This document shows positions 1 through 4,849 of a DNA stretch of 5,855 bases, piece by piece. Under the pieces are notes generated by a model. That model ran no database searches. It had not been told where the DNA came from and was given only the letters and a program-made list of their open reading frames with translations. The stretch comes from Candidatus Peregrinibacteria bacterium CG_4_9_14_0_2_um_filter_41_14. Its GTDB lineage: Bacteria > Patescibacteriota > Gracilibacteria > UBA1369 > UM-FILTER-41-14. Numbering within the stretch: the stretch's first letter is position 1; each line of letters opens with the position of its first letter. The stretch is from positions 1 through 5,855 of the forward strand of contig PFRW01000028.1 of the NCBI GenBank assembly GCA_002788755.1. The letters are read 5' to 3'. The position numbers and the translations under genes were made by a program.

Positions 1-66
1 ATAATAATTAAGTTTAAAAATTAAGCGTTGTGATTATACAGGAAGCTAGGAGGAGGACAATAAGGA

Positions 67-600
67 CTACTCAAATAAAGCTGCACAAGCAGCATGTACC
101 ATTGCTAATCCCTTTAATAAATCAGCATTAACATCCGGTTCGACAACGCCAACCTTCACAATCTTGTCAACATACCCTTCCTTCAATAAATGATCCATAA
201 AAATTTTAGCCAAATTCTTTGTCAATGTAGTAATCGAACCAAATATCTTGTCCTCAACCCCCTGAATATACATACCAGGATTACGATCCATAAAATATTC
301 AATAATCGGGTTTTCAAACTCTGCCGCTAAAGAATTCCCAAGCTCAATCACATCACACTCAAAATACAAACTAAAACATTTAATTTGTTTAATCCATTTA
401 TCCCATAAAAACTCAAACAAATCCTCCATGCTAATTGCCTTATCAAACCCAATACCTGTTTTTTCACAATTATTCAAAACATCAGTAACAAAAACATTCA
501 ACAATTCCTTAATCACAGACAAATCAACACGGTTAAGAGATGCCTCAAGATCTTGGTCATACTTTGTACTCAAACGGTCAAATCCGGATCGCTCAGTCAT
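67..600 (-). CDS. Hypothetical acidic, probably helical protein (177 aa)
   Basis: I do not recognise the family, so no function is given. The frame stays open up to a TTG at 621 (184 aa). I prefer the ATG at 600 (MTERSGFDRL...) because the best promoter in front of the gene has its -10 at 622-627, which puts the likely transcript start near 615, downstream of that TTG. The 177-aa product is rich in Asp, Glu, Leu, Ile and Lys. Its pattern suggests amphipathic helices, with aromatic patches such as FLWDKWIKQ and FSLYFECD. I see no signal peptide, clear membrane segment, metal-binding cluster or nucleotide-binding loop. It has a few scattered cysteines, including one near the C-terminus (HAACAALFE). 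No Shine-Dalgarno precedes the ATG. It is divergent from hrcA, but that is not evidence of a stress role. Its length, normal composition and promoter support a real gene. Confidence 0.72.
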   Translation of the reverse strand: MTERSGFDRLSTKYDQDLEASLNRVDLSVIKELLNVFVTDVLNNCEKTGIGFDKAISMEDLFEFLWDKWIKQIKCFSLYFECDVIELGNSLAAEFENPIIEYFMDRNPGMYIQGVEDKIFGSITTLTKNLAKIFMDHLLKEGYVDKIVKVGVVEPDVNADLLKGLAMVHAACAALFE

Positions 601-621
601 AAATATGTTTACAAGTATCAA

Positions 622-651
622 ATCCTACCCCACCCACCTTCGTTTTGTCAA
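622..651 (-). promoter_or_regulatory. Predicted sigma-70-type promoter of the divergent hypothetical gene
   Basis: On the minus strand a perfect -35 TTGACA (651 to 646) is followed by 18 bp and a -10 TAGGAT (627 to 622, four of six consensus bases). The expected start is near 615, giving a leader of about 15 nt before the ATG at 600 and excluding the TTG at 621 as initiator. The diverged CIRCE lies 34 bp upstream of the -35, so direct repression of this promoter by HrcA looks unlikely. Confidence 0.55.
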
Positions 652-674
652 ACACTAGACTTCCCCACCTCCTC

Positions 675-702
675 TTGTTATCATTTAGCAACAACATACT
701 TA
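675..702 (+). promoter_or_regulatory. Possible hrcA-grpE promoter
   Basis: A -35-like TTGTTA (675-680) is separated by 16 bp from a -10-like TACTTA (697-702). The hexamers are only moderate matches. The placement is supported because the CIRCE at 685-711 covers the spacer, the -10 and the expected start, as is usual for HrcA-repressed promoters. The leader would be only about 12 nt. A short AGGT (715-718) sits 3 nt before the hrcA ATG and could act as a weak ribosome binding site. Confidence 0.4.
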
Positions 703-711
703 GTTTGCTAA
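685..711 (+). promoter_or_regulatory. Diverged CIRCE operator upstream of hrcA
   Basis: The sequence reads TTAGCAACA-N9-GTTTGCTAA, against the known CIRCE TTAGCACTC-N9-GAGTGCTAA. The outer hexamers TTAGCA and TGCTAA are perfect and exactly 15 bp apart, as in CIRCE, while most of the inner triplets differ. Counted as a plain inverted repeat, ATTTAGCAA (683-691) and TTGCTAAAT (705-713) form perfect 9-bp arms. It lies 10 bp before the hrcA ATG, the expected site for autoregulation by HrcA. Confidence 0.75.
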
Positions 712-721
712 ATAAGGTCAT

Positions 722-1429
722 ATGAAGGATCGCCAACAAGAAATTCTCCACGCCATCGTCAAACATTTCACCGAAACGGCACAGCCGGTAGGCTCACAAA
801 CCATTTTAGTCAGCTATAAATTTGACGTTAGCCCCGCCACCATCCGCAACGACATGGCCGAATTAGAAAAACAGGGCCTTCTTTTTCAACCACACACTTC
901 CGCAGGCCGAATTCCAACCGATCGTGGCTACAGGCTTTATGTGGACACAATGACCGATTTTGATAACGCCACAAAAATTGCCAAACAACGAATTGCAGAG
1001 GTGAGTAAACTAATTAAACTTAAAAAAGTCCGCCAACGCGTATATGATGCTGTTAATCTCTTATCTCATTGCACCAACAATGTCAGTTTTGCCACTCTTG
1101 GCAACCAACGAACCTTCTTTTTAGGAATTGCTAACGTACTAAAACAACCGGAATTCAGCCAAAATCCATACCAAGCCAGCCAAGTTTTTGAAGTGCTGGA
1201 AGACACCGACAACTTCCTCAATCTATTAAATCAGCTAGATATTGAAGAAGACAAACCCAGCATCTACATTGGTGAAGAAAATATTCTCGAAAAAATCAAA
1301 AGCTGTAGTATAATTATTGCACGCTACGAACTGGAAGGACACCACGGCTACATCGGCATTTTAGGGCCAACCCGCATGAACTACCCCGTTAACAGTATTA
1401 TTTTAGCAGAAGTCCGCAATAACATTTAA
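722..1429 (+). CDS. hrcA: Heat-inducible transcription repressor HrcA, short form (235 aa)
   Basis: HrcA is the cytoplasmic repressor that binds CIRCE operators and shuts off chaperone genes when DnaK or GroEL capacity is sufficient. The N-terminal winged-helix domain (about 1-75) is clear, with PVGS at 22-25, SPATIRNDM at 37-45 and PHTSAGRIPTDRGYR at 57-71. The C-terminal part of the GAF-like domain is also clear: a GIANVLKQPEF stretch at 135-145, IGEEN at 183-187 and GPTRMNY at 215-221. Typical HrcA proteins are about 340 residues. The shortfall of about 100 falls in the middle, roughly between residues 126 and 132, where other family members carry more of the GAF core and the inserted dimerisation domain. 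The frame is uninterrupted and both ends are conserved, so this looks like a natural compact form and not a broken gene. The start is supported by domain alignment and the adjacent AGGT. grpE follows after 9 bp, and both hrcA and dnaK carry CIRCE sites. Confidence 0.95.
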   Translation: MKDRQQEILHAIVKHFTETAQPVGSQTILVSYKFDVSPATIRNDMAELEKQGLLFQPHTSAGRIPTDRGYRLYVDTMTDFDNATKIAKQRIAEVSKLIKLKKVRQRVYDAVNLLSHCTNNVSFATLGNQRTFFLGIANVLKQPEFSQNPYQASQVFEVLEDTDNFLNLLNQLDIEEDKPSIYIGEENILEKIKSCSIIIARYELEGHHGYIGILGPTRMNYPVNSIILAEVRNNI

Positions 1430-1438
1430 TCCAAAACC

Positions 1439-1936
1439 ATGTCAGACACACCAACAACAGAAAAACTTCAACAACAAATCGAAGATCTTCAATCTCAACT
1501 AGAAATCATGACCAACACTGCCAAACGAACCATGGCCGACCTGCAGAATCTTCAAAAAAGAACCCAAATCGAACGCCTTCAACTTTACCCCCAAGCCCAA
1601 GCCGACCTAATGATCGAATTCTTACCGGTGATCGACAATTTCCAACGTGCCTTTGAAAACATTCCTGAAAGCCTAAAAACAGACAACTGGGTCCAAGGCA
1701 TGACTCAAATCGAAAAACAATTTACCGACATCCTCAACAAAACCGGCCTCGAAGAAATTGTGCCCGATACCGACTTCAATCCTAACGAACACGAAGCGCT
1801 AGTAGAAGTAGAAGGCGAAAAAAATCAGGTTATCCAAGTTTTTGAAAAAGGCTATCGTTTTAAAGACAAAGTAATTCGCGCCGCTAAGGTTAGTGTGGGC
1901 AACAGCCCAGCAGGGCCAAGCGATGAATTGCGATAA
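1439..1936 (+). CDS. grpE: GrpE, nucleotide-exchange factor for DnaK (165 aa)
   Basis: GrpE is a dimeric cytoplasmic co-chaperone that releases ADP from DnaK, resetting it for ATP binding, and acts as a thermosensor in known systems. The N-terminal half is a long charged helix (about 7-60) suited to the coiled-coil dimer stalk. LPVIDNFQRAFENIP then opens the four-helix-bundle region. The C-terminal beta domain, which contacts the DnaK ATPase domain, has the family signature FNPNEHEAL at 113-121 and GYRFKDKVIRAAKVSV at 138-153. At 165 residues it is somewhat shorter than the common 180-200, mainly because the disordered N-terminal tail is minimal. The ATG lies 9 bp after the hrcA stop with no Shine-Dalgarno, so translation may be coupled to hrcA. 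Its stop is only 2 bp before the dnaK CIRCE. Heat-shock regulation is inferred from the shared hrcA promoter. Confidence 0.96.
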   Translation: MSDTPTTEKLQQQIEDLQSQLEIMTNTAKRTMADLQNLQKRTQIERLQLYPQAQADLMIEFLPVIDNFQRAFENIPESLKTDNWVQGMTQIEKQFTDILNKTGLEEIVPDTDFNPNEHEALVEVEGEKNQVIQVFEKGYRFKDKVIRAAKVSVGNSPAGPSDELR

Positions 1937-1938
1937 GC

Positions 1939-1965
1939 CTGGCACTCAAGTCTTGACAGTGCTAA
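1939..1965 (+). promoter_or_regulatory. CIRCE operator of dnaK
   Basis: The sequence reads CTGGCACTC-N9-CAGTGCTAA, against consensus TTAGCACTC-N9-GAGTGCTAA: two mismatches in the left arm, one in the right, and the spacer exactly 9 bp. It starts 2 bp after the grpE stop and covers the complete -35 of the dnaK promoter, so bound HrcA would directly block RNA polymerase. Here the inner GCACTC and AGTGC are retained and the outer left end is diverged, the reverse of the hrcA operator. Confidence 0.9.
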
Positions 1966-1981
1966 TACGCCAATGTAATAT
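1953..1981 (+). promoter_or_regulatory. dnaK promoter, sigma-70 type
   Basis: A consensus -35 TTGACA (1953-1958), a 17-bp spacer and a -10 TAATAT (1976-1981, differing from TATAAT at two positions) make the best promoter in the window. The -35 lies inside the CIRCE. The transcript should start near 1988, giving a leader of about 34 nt with no recognisable Shine-Dalgarno before the ATG at 2022. dnaK can therefore be expressed separately from hrcA-grpE, with read-through from that pair adding to it. Confidence 0.8.
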
Positions 1982-2021
1982 ATTAAAGAAACTAATTACA
2001 TAATCTTTAACAAAAAATATC

Positions 2022-3968
2022 ATGGGTAGAATTATAGGTATCGATTTAGGAACTACAAATTCGTGTGTATCCGTCATGGAAGGTGGCGACTCCGTAGTTA
2101 TCCCTTCTCAAGAAGGTACACGCACCACACCATCCATTGTTGCTTACAAAGATGGTGAGCGTTTAGTTGGCATTCCAGCTAAAAGACAAGCTGTTACAAA
2201 TGCCGAAAACACAATTTTCTCCGCTAAACGTTTTATTGGTCATACTTACAAAGAAGTAAAACCAACAGCGGAACGCATGCCCTTTAAAGTTGTTAATGGC
2301 AGTAAAGGCGAAGCCGAAATCGTCCTTAACGGCAAACAGCACCGACCAGCCGAAATATCAGCAATGGTCTTACAAAAACTTAAAGCCGATGCCGAAGCCT
2401 ATTTAGGCGAAGAAGTAACCGAAGCCGTAATTACAGTTCCGGCCTACTTTAACGACTCTCAACGTCAAGCCACTAAAGACGCCGGCAAAATTGCCGGTCT
2501 GGAAGTAAAACGCATTATCAATGAACCAACTGCCGCCGCCCTCGCCTACGGAATCGACAAAACAGGTGCCGACAAAAAAGTAGCCGTTTACGACCTTGGC
2601 GGCGGAACATTCGACATCTCAATCCTCGAAATTGCCAAAGTAGGCGGTGAAACTCAAATCGAGGTTCTATCAACCAATGGTAACACTCAATTAGGTGGTG
2701 ACGACTTAGATCACATCGTTATGGACTGGATTGTTGCCGAATTTAAAAAAGATCAAGGTGTTGACTTGTCAACAGACAAAGTTGCCCTACAACGTCTAAA
2801 AGAAGCCGCCGAAAAAGCTAAAATCGAACTTTCCAGCGCTCAAGAAACCGAGATCAATTTACCATTTATTACAGCCGACAGCTCTGGTGCCAAACACTTA
2901 AACATCAAACTGTCACGCGCTAAGCTGGAAGAATTAGTAGATCACCTATTAGAAGAAGCCATCGAGCCTTGTCGCAAAGCACTAAAAGATGCCAAAATTT
3001 TTGCAAGCGACATTGATGAAATCCTTTTAGTAGGAGGCTCAACACGTATGCCACTTGTGCAAAAGAAAGTTGAAGAATTTTTTGGCAAAGAGCCGCACCG
3101 CGGTATTAATCCGGACGAAGTTGTTGCCATGGGTGCCGCCATTCAAGGTGGTGTCTTACAAGGTGACGTTAAAGACGTTTTATTACTAGACGTCATTCCC
3201 CTATCTTTAGGTATTGAAACTTTGGGTGGTGTTTGCACAAACTTAATCGAACGTAATACAACCATCCCAACATCAAAATCACAAGTCTTCTCTACTGCCG
3301 CCGACAACCAAAACCAAGTCGAAATTCATGTGCTTCAAGGTGAACGCTCTATGGCAACCGACAACAAGTCATTAGGACGCTTTACTCTCGACGGAATTCC
3401 ACCCGCACCACGCGGTGTGCCACAAGTTGAAGTAACTTTCGACATCGATGCCAACGGAATCCTAAACGTAAAAGCAACCGACAAAGGCACCGGCAAAGAG
3501 CAAAAAATCACCATTAGCGGCTCATCTGGCATGTCTAAAGAAGAAGTCGAAAAAATGCAAAAAGAAGCCGAACAATATGCCGAAGAAGATAAACTTAAAA
3601 AAGAAGCAATTGAAACACGCAACCAAGCTGAAAGCCTCGTCTTCCAAGCCGAAAAAACCTTAAAAGATGCCAGTGAAAAAGTAGCCGAAGATATCAAAAA
3701 ACCGGTCCAAGAAAAAATCGACACTCTTAAAGCCATCTTAGAAAATGCAGACGCGCCAATCGACGACCTTAAAAAAGCAACTGAAGAACTATCTGAAGAA
3801 ATTCAAAAAGTTGGCGCCGCCATGTACCAACAACCGGACGCCGGTTCAACTCCCCCACCGGGTGAATCTGCAACTAACGACGACGGCACCACCATCCACA
3901 ACAAAAATGAAGAAGAAGTTGTAGATGCGGAAACAGTGGAGGAAGAACCAAAGTCTGACGAAGCATAA
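2022..3968 (+). CDS. dnaK: Molecular chaperone DnaK (Hsp70, 648 aa)
   Basis: DnaK is the cytoplasmic ATP-driven Hsp70 that binds exposed hydrophobic segments of unfolded proteins, working with DnaJ and GrpE. It is full length (E. coli DnaK is 638 residues). The nucleotide-binding domain (1 to about 384) has GIDLGTTNS at 6-14, AVITVPAYFND at 135-145, NEPTAAALAYG at 167-177, the phosphate loop DLGGGTFD at 191-198 with the catalytic-type Thr196, and ILLVGGSTRMP at 334-344. The interdomain linker DVLLLDVIPLSLGIE (385-399) is intact. The beta substrate-binding domain runs to about 505, followed by the charged helical lid. The tail ends in the DnaK-like EEEVVDAETVEEE, preceded by a Pro/Gly-rich linker. 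GrpE lies just upstream and a terminator just downstream. No dnaJ follows. Regulation is by the CIRCE over its own promoter. Nothing in the protein looks abnormal. Confidence 0.99.
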   Translation: MGRIIGIDLGTTNSCVSVMEGGDSVVIPSQEGTRTTPSIVAYKDGERLVGIPAKRQAVTNAENTIFSAKRFIGHTYKEVKPTAERMPFKVVNGSKGEAEIVLNGKQHRPAEISAMVLQKLKADAEAYLGEEVTEAVITVPAYFNDSQRQATKDAGKIAGLEVKRIINEPTAAALAYGIDKTGADKKVAVYDLGGGTFDISILEIAKVGGETQIEVLSTNGNTQLGGDDLDHIVMDWIVAEFKKDQGVDLSTDKVALQRLKEAAEKAKIELSSAQETEINLPFITADSSGAKHLNIKLSRAKLEELVDHLLEEAIEPCRKALKDAKIFASDIDEILLVGGSTRMPLVQKKVEEFFGKEPHRGINPDEVVAMGAAIQGGVLQGDVKDVLLLDVIPLSLGIETLGGVCTNLIERNTTIPTSKSQVFSTAADNQNQVEIHVLQGERSMATDNKSLGRFTLDGIPPAPRGVPQVEVTFDIDANGILNVKATDKGTGKEQKITISGSSGMSKEEVEKMQKEAEQYAEEDKLKKEAIETRNQAESLVFQAEKTLKDASEKVAEDIKKPVQEKIDTLKAILENADAPIDDLKKATEELSEEIQKVGAAMYQQPDAGSTPPPGESATNDDGTTIHNKNEEEVVDAETVEEEPKSDEA

Positions 3969-3978
3969 ATAAAAAGTT

Positions 3979-4029
3979 AAAAAACACCTAGGTGCTCAAC
4001 TATAATTAAAGAGACCCTAGGTGTTTTTT
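3979..4029 (+). terminator. Bidirectional intrinsic terminator after dnaK
   Basis: The arms AAAAAACACCTAGG (3979-3992) and CCTAGGTGTTTTTT (4016-4029) are perfectly complementary over 14 bp. Past a 2x2 internal mismatch the stem continues with CTC (3995-3997) pairing GAG (4011-4013), leaving a 13-nt AT-rich loop. The right arm ends in six T and the left begins with six A, so it should work on either strand. It starts 10 bp after the dnaK stop and ends the chaperone transcript. The left arm contains a 10-bp palindrome of its own, CACCTAGGTG. Confidence 0.92.
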
Positions 4030-4040
4030 ATGTAATTTAA

Positions 4041-4073
4041 CTAAAAAGGCCCCAGTTTTTTCAGAAGGGGGTT
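4041..4073 (-). terminator. Weak hairpin, possible minus-strand terminator
   Basis: CCCC at 4050-4053 can pair with GGGG at 4068-4071, extended by two G-T pairs (4048-4049 with 4072-4073), around a loop of 14 nt. Read on the minus strand the stem is followed by CCTTTTT, as in a terminator; on the plus strand no T tract follows. It is short and could be chance. It would back up the stronger terminator next to it against antisense transcription into dnaK. Confidence 0.22.
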
Positions 4074-4094
4074 GTAAAGAAAGGACTTGAATAG

Positions 4095-4152
4095 TGCTAA
4101 AAAGGGTGATTAGATTTTGATAAACGTCATAATCAATTACCACTTTTTAGCA
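4095..4152. repeat. Long imperfect inverted repeat (26-nt arms, 6-nt loop)
   Basis: The left arm (4095-4120) and right arm (4127-4152) fold around the loop TAAACG. The base is a perfect 10-bp stem, TGCTAAAAAG with CTTTTTAGCA. Above it come seven pairs including one G-T, then eight more positions with one T-T mismatch. Each arm carries a single bulged A (left 4112, right 4142). A5 and T5 tracts sit in the basal stem, so it could be an AT-rich two-way terminator, a structured leader RNA, or the remnant of a small palindromic repeat element. Its last base is the A of the ATG at 4152. Together with 4030-4094, this stretch contains no supportable gene. Confidence 0.6.
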
Positions 4153-4783
4153 TGTATAAATATATCCAAGATTCAATCAGAAACAATAACCCGACCCCAT
4201 CGTTACAATCAAGCCCGTTTTTCCCCAAGTATTTGCTGACATCCAAGACCACTGGGCACAAGACTACATCGAATATCTCGAAAAAGAACAAATCGTCAGC
4301 GGTAAAACAGCAACCGAGTTTGCCCCAAATGAAAGCGCCACGCGCGCCGAAACAATTAAGATCGCAATGAACACCTTCCTTAAATTTGATTCAGACACTG
4401 TAGCCTTTGCCCCACAAATATTTAACGATGTGCCAATCATCCACTGGGCGTACAAATTTATTCAAGAAGCAGAAAAACAATTAATTATCAAAGGCTACCT
4501 AGACAACACCTTTCATCCAAATCAACCCATTTCCAGAATCGAAACCCTAAAAATAATCTTTGAAGCCGCCGATATAAAACCAGAAGATGTTACTACAATA
4601 CTGGAACCCAACTTTAATGATATTGACTCAACCCATTGGGGCTACAGCTATCTTAAGTCCGCCTACAGCTTAGGGATTGTCCAAGGTTATATAGATGGCA
4701 GTTTCAGGCCAAATCAAAATGTTACCCGAGCCGAAATTGCAAAAATAACAATTATGGCACTCGTTCATAACTTGATCCAATAG
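4152..4783 (+). pseudogene. Frame-disrupted gene for a protein with three SLH repeats
   Basis: SLH repeats anchor extracellular proteins to cell-wall polymers, using a TRAE-type motif in each repeat. One frame, open from 4190 to the stop at 4781-4783, encodes three tandem repeats about 63 residues apart. The first begins VFADIQDHWA (F at 4232) with TRAE at 4340-4351, the second begins IFNDV (F at 4421) with SRIE at 4532-4543, and the third begins NFNDI (F at 4613) with TRAE at 4724-4735. That frame has a TAA at 4187-4189 and no ATG, GTG or TTG before 4367, so the first repeat has no start. An ATG at 4152 opens a different frame (MYKYIQDSIR...) that would need a -1 shift, perhaps near the homopolymers at 4195-4198 or 4218-4226. 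No signal peptide is visible. It may be the C-terminal remnant of a larger surface protein, a recent frameshift, or a sequencing error. The well-preserved repeats favour a recent change or an error. Confidence 0.65.
4367..4783 (+). CDS. ATG-initiated part of the SLH frame (138 aa, two SLH repeats)
   Basis: This is the longest stretch of the SLH frame that begins with a normal start codon (MNTFLKFDSD...). It covers the end of repeat one and all of repeats two (IFNDVPIIHWAYKFI, SRIE) and three (NFNDIDSTHWGYSYL, TRAE), ending VHNLIQ. I doubt it is the true gene. Clear SLH sequence continues in the same frame for about 45 codons upstream, the ATG falls inside the first repeat's final helix, no Shine-Dalgarno precedes it, and the product would lack any export signal. 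It is listed because a start-codon rule would call it; the disrupted-gene entry covering this span is the preferred reading. Confidence 0.4.
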   Translation: MNTFLKFDSDTVAFAPQIFNDVPIIHWAYKFIQEAEKQLIIKGYLDNTFHPNQPISRIETLKIIFEAADIKPEDVTTILEPNFNDIDSTHWGYSYLKSAYSLGIVQGYIDGSFRPNQNVTRAEIAKITIMALVHNLIQ

Positions 4784-4811
4784 CTTCAACCTCCTCTAGA
4801 CTTTTCCATTT

Positions 4812-4829
4812 TAATAAGTAGTCTTATTA
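4812..4829. promoter_or_regulatory. Small hairpin and -10-like site just upstream of serS
   Basis: TAATAAG (4812-4818) and CTTATTA (4823-4829) form a 7-bp stem with a TAGT loop. A competing pairing of AGACT (4798-4802) with AGTCT (4820-4824) is possible. TATTAT at 4825-4830 resembles a -10 and would put a transcript start about 14 nt before the ATG at 4850, but I find no good -35 (TTTTCC at 4802-4807 is poor). The AT-rich hairpin may be incidental. Confidence 0.25.
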
Positions 4830-4849
4830 TGACATCCCTAATTTTGCTT

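Noticed and set aside
48..56. AGGAGGAGG on the plus strand, looking like a very strong ribosome binding site
   Set aside because: No start codon lies at a workable distance (the next ATG is near 93), and the sequence beyond is the coding region of the minus-strand gene.
1..66. Possible terminator for the minus-strand gene near the left edge
   Set aside because: The TTAA-type repeats here give only 4-bp palindromic arms, with no G/C stem and T tract. The true terminator may lie outside the window.
428..658. Plus-strand open frame of 76 codons
   Set aside because: It lies mostly antisense to the better-supported minus-strand gene, runs through that gene's promoter, and resembles no protein.
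2942..3736. Minus-strand open frames (66 and 133 codons) opposite dnaK
   Set aside because: They are Ser-rich mirror frames of a conserved dnaK coding region, with no promoter or start signal of their own.
4001..4006. Perfect TATAAT
   Set aside because: It sits in the loop of the dnaK terminator with no acceptable -35 at 16-18 bp, so it is most likely chance in an AT-rich loop.
4152..4370. 72-codon frame beginning at the ATG at 4152 as an independent gene
   Set aside because: After about 4200 it is the wrong frame of clear SLH coding sequence, and its own product is low-complexity and unrecognisable. Only its first 20 or so codons could belong to a real N-terminus.
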